Positions 36,217 through 47,190 of a DNA stretch of 64,000 nucleotides are shown here, piece after piece. The position numbers and the translations under genes were made by a program. Under the pieces are notes generated by a model. The model was not told the DNA's origin. It saw nothing but the letters and a program-made list of their open reading frames with translations, and made no database searches. Position 1 is the stretch's first letter. Every line of letters starts with the position of its first letter. This DNA comes from Ashinkailepas kermadecensis (taxonomy: Eukaryota; Arthropoda; Thecostraca; Neolepadidae), in contig JAOTOM010004376.1 in NCBI GenBank assembly GCA_034440615.1, positions 186,001 to 250,000 on the forward strand, in the 5' to 3' direction.

Positions 36217-39200
36217 CATGCAGCTACGATGGAGTATGGAGGAAGTGCGAAGGATTCCTTGAATAGTTATTGGCTTGGACATTCACAAGTGTTGCGTGAC
36301 CCAACTTGAAGGCAAGACAAAACAAAACGGTCTAGCTTGCTCGAATGCAAAATAACATATAACCGACTAGAATGACCAGGACATTCTCGGACACTACAGC
36401 GGCTTGGACAAATCTGATGTCGGTTGACTGCTTCAGCAGAAGTCTTCAGCAGAAGTCTTCAGCTCTGGACGTCGGTTTGGTTGCTCCAAAATATAAAGCA
36501 AAACCGAAATATCACCGAAATATGCCGCCATCGCTTAGTGGCGTCATCTGCGCGTTCAGTAGTTTGAAGCCGCCTTCCTGGAACATTCAAAGTTATTTGA
36601 CAACGCAGTTGTTCAAAACGGCTATCTATCAAAGACATGGGTCAATAATTCATGTCATGAATATAGATTGCCTACAGACTATTGGGGTGGCTTCGGTCCC
36701 AGGTGGCTCGGCCCTGCGGAGAGCTGTCTCACCTTCGGAGTGGTAATTTCGGGTCTGTGACGCGAGCGATATTGCATTATAAAATATCGCACTTGGCATG
36801 TATAGCCGCTAAAACATCCATAGAAGTAATGTAAATTAAAGCACTTAAATTTGAATTTCGTTTATAATATTATTAGCCTGCCCTGACGAGGTACATGCTC
36901 GACATGCCGTCCAAATTAAACGTGCAGTTTTAGAGTTTGCAGATAGACGCATTTTATATCCTTCTGTAAACCTGTAATCAAGATCCGCCTACCTAGCGAG
37001 ACTCGATCACCCTCTCCTCCACAGTCGAGTCGGTCGCTGTTTTCACAGCCGAGGTCGGGTCACCATCGCTACACTTCCTCCGGACTCTAGCATCGTCGTC
37101 TCGGACCTTACCCCTTTCGCACATAAATTACCACCTCTCACGCGATTCTGTTATTTGTTGATTGGTTATACATGTGAATGCACTGCAGCGTAATATGTCC
37201 GTGCACTGGAGATAATTACAAATAATTACAACGTATTGGCATAACCCGGTGCCATTCCTGGTGCCCATTGCACGGCTCCACTCCCCCCGCCGTACTCAGA
37301 GTTAGTTTCCTGGTCCCGCTCCTCAGTCCGTCCACCTGGCGTGGTCACCTTTTGCAATCCAGATCTTCCGATTACGCGATCAATATTTCTTTCCTGCTTC
37401 AGTTCCCCGGCCTCTGGTGCATAGAGCCAGATGCAGTTGGGTGCGGGTGGAAAGGGGGTAGCAAAGACGCTCCCAAAAACCTGTCTGAGAAAATACAGAA
37501 ATTCTATTAACATATCAGCTTCGCATTGTCACCGATGAGAGGTCTGTTCTCATTTATTACAGTGAGACATTGGAAAATAGTAACTTGTGTCCGTATTTCA
37601 AGAAAACTGAATTCAGTTTACCTTTTGCTTACAAATTACCGACCACGGGCACGGGCGGGAGCTAGCCAAACCATCCCCTCATTCCGAAATCATTCGACAC
37701 TGAAATTAAACCAGAGCCCGTAGCCTCCAGCAGAGGTGCAGATCCCGGGAAAGGGGGTTAGGGCTCTCCCTGAGTTCGTTCGACCCTCATTGAACCCTTC
37801 CTGGAAATTTTTTATTTTACAAGAAAAGTCAATGTAAGTACAAGGCAATCAAGAGGAAGAGCTGAGACAACTCCAAATCCGATGTCTTTTTCATCCTTGG
37901 TTTACTTTTTGTTTTGTTTTTTTGTTTTGTTTGGGGGGGGCTTCTGAGACAGAAATTATTGCTGCTGGGCCTCCCCTCCCTTCTCCCTGGCATGTCGAGA
38001 GGTTTCCATCCATGCCCTTGATCCATATATTTTAAAAATTGAGGATTACATGAGCTTGCTATGAACATATGCACGCGTTTCCAGCACCAGCTTTACACCT
38101 GCCATTATGCAAATTCGATATCTTGACGTGCGCGCCACGTAGCTTCGATTTACAAAACAATGCAATAGATAGCCATTCAAAACACTCGTTACTATTTCAT
38201 GCCATTGTTTTATATTGGAACCTTCATGACGCATGGAGCAGTGGAACCTTTTTACGTTTGGTAGGTGGCATTCAAGAACAAGAATACCTATCATCTTATT
38301 GAAGAATTTCCTGTTCATTTTCGGATCTTCCGGACTTCATGCGGCGTTGCACGCGCGCGTGCATTGCAGATTGCAGATTGCAACTCGCGGCATATGAGGG
38401 TGGCCAGTGAAACATGCGGTGTGTTTATAGACGGGTGACGTCATGGTCCCGCGCGTCGCCAAGGCGACGCGTGCCTTCCGATTGGCTTGTTGCTTTCGCG
38501 CCAAAAGATCCCCGGCCGCGGGAGTGTGAGAATAAAGCTGGCCGCGGGCGGCCGTGCGGTCCGCCCGTGCGGGTTCGACTGAAAGCTGTCATGCGTGTTT
38601 GCGGTTCGGACCCGACGACTGCATTGTTCGGACCTAGCGACTACATGTTAATCAGGCCATACCGGCTCAGCTGTGACGTCATCGGTATTCACTGGCAAGG
38701 TGAATACCCTTCAGCTTTCGTTCTGCACCACACTGAGAGCTGTAGTTAACGGCAGCGTCGGGCCCTGTCCTCAAACGTCAAGAAGAGTCCACTGGCATGA
38801 TTCTGAATCCCTTACGGTGACCTTCCAGGTCTGGCGGAAACAGGCAACGTTCGGGTGCCGCCAGCCAGCGGGCAGAAGAAGAAGGGAAGGAGGGGGGGGG
38901 GGGGATTGCCGAAGGGGAGCCCTTCCTCATTCCCCATCCCAGCTTCCATCACCCGGCTCCTTCTCCAGTTTCATTTCGCAGAACGGCCTAAGTCCGTGTT
39001 GATCAACTCCAACCAGGTATGTAGGTATGGAACATTCCATCAAAACTGAATTTGTGGTTTTCCAGTTTACAGATCTCCATATTTATCCCCGCCCTCTTTA
39101 CTAGTTATGCTCAAACCCAACAGTTTTGATCACCACAGCCCCACCCTCCTCTCTTCACAGCCGTGTTCAACACTGTCCTCGAAGCCGAGTGACCGATCAC

Positions 39201-39494
39201 ACCCGAGCATTGACCTGCTTGACCTGACCTGGAAGGTCAACTAAGAGGTAAATACAAATATTCCAAGCAACTTTGAACGCTTAAAGATGGAACCGCATCA
39301 TGCCGCTTCACGCATCTCTGTCTATATTAGAAGAGAAGCTAGTGGTGGTGAAACCGACTGCTGGCGCAGTGACAAGTCGGTCATTAGGTGGCACTGAGAG
39401 TGCACTGGCATGCCTGTGTCATTCGGTGGCACTGGCATGCCATTGTTGCCATGAATAACACAATGGCACTGTCCTATCTTGATAAAAGAGCATG
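36217..39494. other. No gene recognised apart from the promoter-like patch
   Basis: Mixed-composition sequence. There is a poly-G run at about 38893-38905. No conserved frame is visible. Confidence 0.5.
38410..38690. promoter_or_regulatory. Promoter-like patch with CRE, X-box-like palindrome, CCAAT and E2F-like sites
   Basis: TGACGTCA at 38436-38443 and again at 38674-38681; the palindrome GCGTCGCC-AA-GGCGACGC at 38453-38470 (RFX X-box-like); ATTGG at 38481; and TTTCGCGCCAAAA at about 38494. All lie in a CpG-rich block. No gene is recognised on either side, so the target is unknown. It could also be the regulatory end of a mobile element. Confidence 0.35.
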
Positions 39495-39645
39495 CCAGTC
39501 AATCGATCGGGCTTCAAGGCACATTGACCGGGCTTCAAGTCATATTGACCGGGCCTCAATGCATATTGATCGGGCTTCAATGCATATTGAACGGGCTTCG
39601 AGGAATATTGACCGGGCTTCGAGACATATTGACCGGACTCAAGCT
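39495..39645. repeat. 21-bp array (CGGGCTTCAAGGCACATTGAC type)
   Basis: About 7 copies with small differences in the centre of the unit. Confidence 0.9.
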
Positions 39646-40384
39646 GGGCTTCGTCACAACGGACCGATGGGGCTGGGCTTCGGAGCAACAACTGAGGGTG
39701 TCTGGTAAGGTTAGGTAGACCGTGGGTCTACCGTGGACACGTGTTGAGGCGATTCACTCTCCGCCCCGGCACAAGGAATGCTAACGAACGTCTTGAGGCT
39801 GGACACTGTCCCAGGAATTCTGAAATACTATCTCAGCGAAAAGTGTGACATCGGCAATCGAACTGGCCATGCGAAAAAAACGTCCAATTTGGTAGTGTAT
39901 CGGTAAATATTTCATCGTTCCAGGTTACTAGCTACAAAGTCCGGCTATAAAGACCGACATGGTCGGTCCACTCTGCCTGGAGAAATTACCGGAAGTTCCG
40001 CGAAGAACCGCCACCGCCACCGCCTCGCCCGTAAAACGGCTGCAAAAGCGATAATGTGTATTTGTGGAGCCGACAACCACCGTGCTCACGCGCCCAGCTC
40101 CAGACGGAGCCGCCGTACGGCAGCGGCACCGATGCGGACACAACGCAACACGACGCCACCGGCACCAGAGAGCGCAGACGGCAACACAACACGGGCAACG
40201 GCAACAGCGCAACACCGCACGGACACACTGCGAGGCCACGGAGACGGCCCACGGAGACGGCCCACGGAGACGAACACGGCGGCGCTGCAACAGCTGGTTT
40301 ACATCAACAACCGGCGAGTGGCGGGACCACAGATCGCGCGCTCCACCTGCGCTCTCGCCTGTCCCATGTAGCGTACATATATTG

Positions 40385-40695
40385 AATTATGGCTGGCGGG
40401 GTACATGACCACATGACCGGCACGGAATGACCAGTTCAGAGCCATGGGTTCACACTCACACACTCGGTACACATGTCCAATTATGGCTGGAGTTTAGGGG
40501 CGCATCGACTACGTCGGTCATGCAGTATCCAATTGTGGCGACGTGCATGACCATATGACCAGCATGGAATGACTAGTTCAGGGTCCTGGGTCCGTTTCAG
40601 ACACCCAGTGCACATATCCAAGTATGGCGGGGTTCGCGACCACGTGACGAACATGGAATGACTAGTCCAGAGCTCTTGGTTCATTTAAGACACAT
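40385..40695. repeat. Three diverged direct repeats of about 100-130 bp
   Basis: Each copy has TATGGC(T)GG...ACATGACC, GGCACGGAATGACCAGTTCA and a CACAC/GACAC...ACAT(A/G)TCCAA block. Copies start near 40388, 40530 and 40624. Confidence 0.75.
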
Positions 40696-42901
40696 TCAGC
40701 CGCACACAACGGATAGCGCCGCTTCTCTTCCACGCCGAAATCCGGTGGAGGAAGGCAAAGCCTGCACGCGGCTGGCAGACTCGGGACCGAGAGCCGGGGA
40801 TACACGACACACCCGCTGTCCGCCGCGTTGTGGGACACTTGGAATGACTCGCTCCGGAACACGCGCAAACAGACAATCGATGCTGCGAATTTAGTGGAGA
40901 AATGCCGACATTCACGGCGTATCATCGTCCCGATGAACATCAGGGCAAAACTGTGTCGACCTTCCTTAAAGCATTCAAAGTACTGCTCGAATCAATAACG
41001 CTCTTCAATTTTGCTTTCAAATTCAGTCCGAAGTCTTGCTGAGGTTGCTTTATGGACCAGGGCTCTATCGCTAAGCGAGGCTTGTTACACGGGCCCTCGC
41101 CCCACCACCAGATCTGTGAAAGACTCTGGAAAATGACTAAATGGCAGAAAATAATAAATATTCTCTGGTATAGTTAGTGATTTGTGCTTTCGGGCGCAAC
41201 GACTTCACATCATGTCGCGCCTATTTGTTCTTGTGTATGTTTCTTGCGAAATGAAGTTCAAAACAGTTATTACTTTGATTTTATCATGATGACAATACAA
41301 GGTGCAGGGAAACTCAGGATACGCAGGATACTCAGGGAAACCCAAAATATCAACACAAATGGACATAGTAGGCACCAAACAGCCATGGACAGAGGTAGAA
41401 CAATGCGACCCAAGCCTGAGGAGCGAACAAAGCGCGCAGAAGAGACGACAGTCTGGGAAGGGCACGGCAAAGGGTTCAGAGTGCTCAGGCAGCGGGTAAA
41501 AAATTCAGTCAATCAAGGGCACATGTTGAGGCGCCCTATCCACAAGGTCACCCACAATACAATGGGTGCACATTAGGGGGAAGGCGGAGCAGTCAACGTC
41601 CCTTTAACTAGGTCCGGTTTGGCATCACGGATTTTGCTTCGAACAACTGTCTGAATTGCCAGCATCATCGAACCCACCGTCGCCGATTTGAACTTCCCGA
41701 CTGAAAGCAAACGTCATTTCCCGGCGGAGGAAGATCACAAAATATCGCCGCTACCAGGGGCATCGCGGCCGCAAATAACCAACGCAACACGTGAATTGCC
41801 CCCATCCGGAAGCACCCATTCTTCAGCCGACCGCCCGCGGACAGCGCGGCGTCCATTTTAGCCGGCGACGCGCGGATTTATTTGGACGGCGGCAAACAGA
41901 GACACTCCCAGGAGGCACGCCGACACCAGCCGCCGCGCCAAACACACCTGGCCATGATTGATCGCCTTCGCGCCGGCGTCCGTCAAAAGCGCGCCAACGC
42001 CAGCGTCCGTCAAGAGCGCGCCACCGTCCGTCAGAAACGCGCGCGTGTTTGCCGCCGGCGAGGCGAACACGACGTCGGCCCGGCTCGAACAGACGATAAC
42101 ACACAGCCGGCTACTGGCGGGGGACGCGGCGCGCCGACGGATTTGGCGCCAGTTTGCTGACTCGGCGCTCGTCGCGACCGCAACAGCGCTCGGCACACCG
42201 TACCCGATGGTCGACTAGATTCGCTCGACAGGAGTCCGGCAACACGTGTTGACTGCAGTGCTCCAGAATAGCTGCCTGCCCGCACCGGCTGTTGATAAAA
42301 TCAGCACCGAGAGCCGACCATACTTGAACGGCCATACCTGTGGCGGCCGACCATACTTGAACGGCTGCGTGCAAGTGTGCATGAACGAATACGCACGGGC
42401 GCGTGTGTGCATGTCTATGAAAGTGCATGTGTGGTCTGGGCGGGCAGGCGAACCAGTACACCCGCTATTCTGAATGTGAGTCATGCCTAATGCTCGCAAT
42501 ATGCCTGGGTTGAAATGCTAGCCCCGTGATCAACAAAATATGATGACCGTTTTTTTCCTGATGATAGCTTCGCCGTGCACAGCCAACACAATAAATCTAA
42601 CATCGGCGACGACACCACTGAAGCATCAAATCCTGCTACTGGTGAAGTCAAAATGATGAGAAAAAAACGAAGCGTCTCCCATAGCATGTTCTGCCCCTCA
42701 TGACAAGAAAGTGGACCATGGATAGCGGCTGCACTTCCCAAGGGCATCCACCAACAGGCGCAATGGACATAAATGCGTCCAGCCCAGCAGTCATTAGCGT
42801 GACGACAGAACCTCCGCCGAACCACCACAGAGAACCTCTACGCCCGACACCTACCGAGCGCCGCAGTAAGTATAGGTTCGACTGTCGGCCGCGCGGCGCC
42901 G
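40696..42901. other. Intergenic sequence and probable PICK1 3' UTR
   Basis: The right-hand part should be the PICK1 3' UTR, perhaps to the AATAAA on the minus strand at 41877-41882. ACCATACTTGAACGGC is duplicated at 42322 and 42350. No other gene is recognised. Confidence 0.4.
41965..42040. repeat. Short GC-rich repeat (CGTCCGTCAAGAGCGCGCCA)
   Basis: Three copies of a 19-25-bp unit about 0.9 kb downstream of the PICK1 stop codon. Confidence 0.75.
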
Positions 42902-43045
42902 CTACAGGCCGCCGAGCAGGTCGTGCTCGGAGGCTGGGGGCTCCGCGAGGTCCGCCAGCAGGATGTCGTCCTGAGACTCATCAGCCACCTCGACGGCATC
43001 GACGGCATCGTCGGCAGCAGACTCGCCCGTGTCAACACCGTCCTC
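42902..43045 (-). CDS. PICK1: PICK1 exon i: acidic C-terminal tail and stop
   Basis: The exon encodes 47 codons and TAG (42902-42904). It starts EDGVDTGESAADDAVDAVEV and ends ASEHDLLGGL. I chose the acceptor CTGCAG|GAG because it keeps phase 0 with exon h and gives a run of acidic residues where vertebrate PICK1 also has an acidic tail. The tail sequence itself is not conserved, so this exon rests on phase, position, composition and the stop. A possible AATAAA polyadenylation signal lies at 41877-41882, about 1 kb downstream. Confidence 0.72.
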   Translation of the reverse strand, partial: EDGVDTGESAADDAVDAVEVADESQDDILLADLAEPPASEHDLLGGL

Positions 43046-44084
43046 CTGCAGACGTCGGCTGATAGTTACACACCGACCCCTGCTGAACACCTTTCGAGTC
43101 CGGCCTGTGCATTCATATTCTAATATGGCCCAGTCCCTGCACGCCAAATGATGTCAGGCATGATATTTTAGCCATGAGTTATCATTATAGCAGGCATCTA
43201 TACTCCAGATTATGTGACTGGCCATGGCACCGCCTGCGAAATTATCTTGATGGCAAATTGCGATATGCACTGAACCAGTCAACCTTTCACATGCGAATTC
43301 CGACAAGGACAAAACTATGGTCCACTAATTGCTCACGAACAAGGGCGGAGCCAATAAGGTGGAGAAGGGTGGGGGTGGGGCTTAACAAAATTACGCTAGA
43401 TCAGAGAAGAAATTTGGGAATTTGTACCACGCCAAACCAGTTCTTTTTCGCGCGCTTCGAGCGCATCAAACGGTCTCGATCAAATTAGATTTTCGTGGGT
43501 GTTAGCCTCTCATTTAGAAAATCGTGAAAGCTCGTGAATGTAAACTCAGCCCGCCTGCATTTTGAGATAAATAACAACGCTTCATCATCCAAGACTAAAG
43601 CCCAGTCTGCACCTTCAGAAATGTCATCTCTATACCCTGCATATCCTGCATCTCCCCTACATTTCCGATTCCTTTTGGCGTGGCAATTCCAAGCAACACC
43701 CCGACCTCTCTGCTGAAGCTTCACGTGCCAGGCCACTCACACGGCATCTACACCATGCATCCACTCTTCTCATACTGAAGCAACACACCCCCAACAGTCA
43801 GGGAATTCACTTGGAACCAGGACGTTCGCACCCACCCGCTTCTGCTGGAGCAGAACAGGTCATACACTCCTTAGGGCTCACCCCTTCTGGGGCACGGCAT
43901 TCCAGGCATTCAGGAACCACCCGCAGCATACACTGCATACAGCATACAGCATGCACGTCATAATCACTGAAGCAATGCATCCTAGCCGCTTAGAGCACTA
44001 ACCTGGAACGACACACCGTACTGGAAGACAGAGCACAAACCTGGGACTGACAAGCTGTACTGGCTGGCGGGGAGACTGGCTGGC
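43046..44084 (-). other. PICK1 intron between exons h and i (unique part)
   Basis: The intron runs 43046-44717. This part has no recognisable exon or mobile element; 44085-44712 is microsatellite. Confidence 0.6.
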
Positions 44085-44712
<628 letters not shown>

Positions 44713-44717
44713 CCAAC

Positions 44718-44843
44718 CTCGAACTCTGACACGCCGTACTGGAAGGCAGAGCGCGACAGGTCCACCTCGATGGGGAAGTACTGGTGCTGCCGCATGAGGT
44801 CGTAGCACTCCTGATGGTAGCGCGCCAGACCGCTGATGAGACG
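44718..44843 (-). CDS. PICK1: PICK1 exon h: end of the BAR domain
   Basis: The exon encodes 42 codons, phase 0: RLISGLARYHQECYDLM, then FPIEVDLSRSAFQYG. FPIEVDL is a PICK1 signature. The acceptor is CGGCAG|CGT and is repeated in a 34-bp array upstream. The donor is TTCGAG|GTTGGTG; eight bases into the intron a roughly 620-bp CT/CTGTCT repeat begins in the transcript strand. Confidence 0.94.
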
Positions 44844-45262
44844 CTGCCGGTCGGGTCACGGGGTCACACAAACACCGCTGCCAGTCGGGTCACGGGGTCA
44901 CACAAACACCGCCGCAGGTCGGGTCACGGGGTCACACAAACACCGCTGCCGGTCGGGTCACGGGGTCACACAAACACCGCTGCCGGTCGGGTCACGGGGT
45001 CACACAAACACCGCTGCCAGTCGGGTCACGGGGTCACACAAACACCGCCGCAGGTCGGGTCACGGGGTCACACAAACACCGCCGCAGGTCGGGTCACGGG
45101 GTCACACAAACACCGCTGCCGGTCGGGTCACGGGGTCACACAAACACCGCTGCCGGTCGGGTCACGGGGTCACACAAACACCGATGCAGGTCGGGTCACG
45201 GGGTCACACAAACACCGCCGCAGGTCGGGTCACGGGGTCACACAAACACCGCCACAGATCGT
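44844..45262. repeat. 34-bp array made of the PICK1 exon h acceptor
   Basis: About 12 units containing GTCGGGTCACGGGGTCACAC and AAACACCGCTGCC. On the minus strand, units that keep CTGCCGG recreate GACCGGCAG|CG, the sequence at the true acceptor. Others read CCTGCGG and have lost the AG. Confidence 0.92.
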
Positions 45263-45411
45263 GCCAGAACTGCTGCAGGTCACACCAACAATGCCATATA
45301 TGCCATAGATAACACAGCGCCGCAACAGGTCACACACACACTGCCACAGACATACACACACGTACGCTGCGAAAGTCACGCAGATACACAAAATACAGAC
45401 AGGTGCCGGCG

Positions 45412-46042
45412 GCTCTGACATACCAGCCGGTCCTCGAGGGTCCATCACGACATATCAGCCGACCCTCGAGGGTCCGTCACGACATACCAGCCGACCCTAG
45501 AAGGGTCCGTCACGACACACCAGCCGACCCTCGAGGGTCCGCCACGACATACCAGCCGGCCCTCGAGGGTCCGTCACGACACACCAGCCGGCCCTCGAGG
45601 GCAGCCAGGACATACCAGCCGACCCTCGAGGGTCCGTCACGACACACCAGCCGGCCCTCGAGGGTCCGCCACGACATACCAGCCGACCCTCGAGGGTCCG
45701 TCACGACACACCAGCCGACCCTCGAGGGTCCGTCACGACACACCAGCCGGCCCTCGAGGGTCCGTCACGACACACCAGCCGACCCTCGAGGGTCCGCCAC
45801 GACACACCAGCCGGCCCTCGAGGGTCCGTCACGACACACCAGCCGGCCCTCGAGGGCAGCCAGGACATACCAGCCGACCCTCGAGGGTCCGCCACGACAC
45901 ACCAGCCGACCCTCGAGGGTCCGTCACGACACACCAGCCGGCCCTCGAGGGTCCGCCACGACATACCAGCCGACCCTCGAGTGTCCGCCACGACATACCA
46001 GCCGACCCTCGAGGGTCCGCCACGACATACCAGCCGGCCCTC
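45412..46042. repeat. 32-bp palindromic array, left part
   Basis: About 19 units of the same 32-bp repeat, with GGCC/GACC and CACACC/CATACC variants. The array is interrupted at 46042 by the retrotransposon. Confidence 0.95.
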
Positions 46043-46188
46043 TGTAATGTTCGTAGGCTCCGGCTCAGATCCGTGCTCGGGAGCAGCGGCCGCACACGCG
46101 AGGGTCGTGGGTCAGACTGAATGTTTATTGGCTGCGGCTCACAGCTGGCTGCAGCTGTGGGCTGCCATATGTAAGGAAATACCCAACA
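46043..46188 (-). repeat. 3' LTR of the Ty3/gypsy-type element
   Basis: This 146-bp copy is preceded on the minus strand by a polypurine tract and followed by the target duplication CCCTC. Confidence 0.93.
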
Positions 46189-46272
46189 CCTCCCCCAAGA
46201 CGCATGTGAACAAACGGATATGGTACAGCATAACGGGAAGTAACACACACGCGTCTGATGTTGCACAATCGA

Positions 46273-47187
46273 TCACACATAGTGATAGGTGGGCCCGGAC
46301 CAGCGGACCGTGAATGTTTTCGGCCGCTGTCGAAGGCGAGTCCCACGTCTCGGCTCGCGGGTAGGTGAACTGGAGCCGGGAGCGCACGCATCACCGTGCG
46401 AGTTTCCCCGGACGTCCCTTTCGACCCGCGTCGCCACCGGTGGACTGCCCTGGCGGACGGTGTCGGAGTCACTTTCACCGGCCCTCTGGTGGAGCGTCGT
46501 GCTCCGACAACCATCTTGCTGCTCGCTGTGGTGCACGTCGTCAGATTCCCGGCGGCGCTGGCCGGAGTCGCTGAGGGTGATGAGTGGCCGCAGGGGGCGC
46601 AGGTACCGACGGTTTCGCCAGTATATGCGTCCGCTGGGCAGGCGGATGAGGTAATCTCGGTGGCTGCCGACGCCAGTGACTGTGCCGGTACGGCCCCATA
46701 GACCGGTCCTCGGATCCTGCAGAAGCACCTGCTGACCCATCCGGAGTGGCTGATGGCGGCGAGTCGCCATGTCATAGTGCTCAGTTACACGCCGCTGCAT
46801 CCCTTCGGCCTTGGCGTCGCACGCGTCTGCCGCTCTCTGCCAACACTCGGCGAATGCCCGGTGATGTGCTGGCACTGTTGACCTGAGCGGATGGCCGTAT
46901 AGGATCTGGGCTGGCGAACGGCCGTGTACTCGCGGCGTGTTGCGCAGCTCCAGCAATCCTTCGGCGAAGGCGTCCGTATCTAGATCTCCTCTTGCAGTCG
47001 TTTTCTGGATCAGCCGCTTCACGGCCTTGACTGCCGCCTCCGCGTGGCCGTTAGATTGCGGGTAGTGGGGTGTGGATATTTGATGTTTCACACCCCATCG
47101 GCGCAGAAAGTCACGGGTGACTTTTGCTGCAAACTGCGGCCCGCCAGCGGTTCGCAAGGCGTTTGGCACGCCCGTAGCGGCGAACAC
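46273..47187 (-). pseudogene. Retrotransposon integrase C-terminal part
   Basis: This 304-codon frame continues the integrase core after a frameshift. It holds ALRTAGGPQF, where the family has an Asp at the Ala (codon about 47146-47148), and the catalytic Glu region NGHAEAAVKAVKRLI. A basic and proline-rich C-terminal domain follows. The Asp-to-Ala change removes one of the three DDE metal ligands, so this copy should not integrate by itself. Confidence 0.85.
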
Positions 47188-47190
47188 GTG

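Noticed and set aside
43060..43147. Upstream extension of the last PICK1 exon frame (MACRDWAILEYECTG...)
   Set aside because: Alternative acceptors there either break phase with exon h or add unrelated sequence. CTGCAG|GAG at 43045 is the only phase-0 fit that I found.
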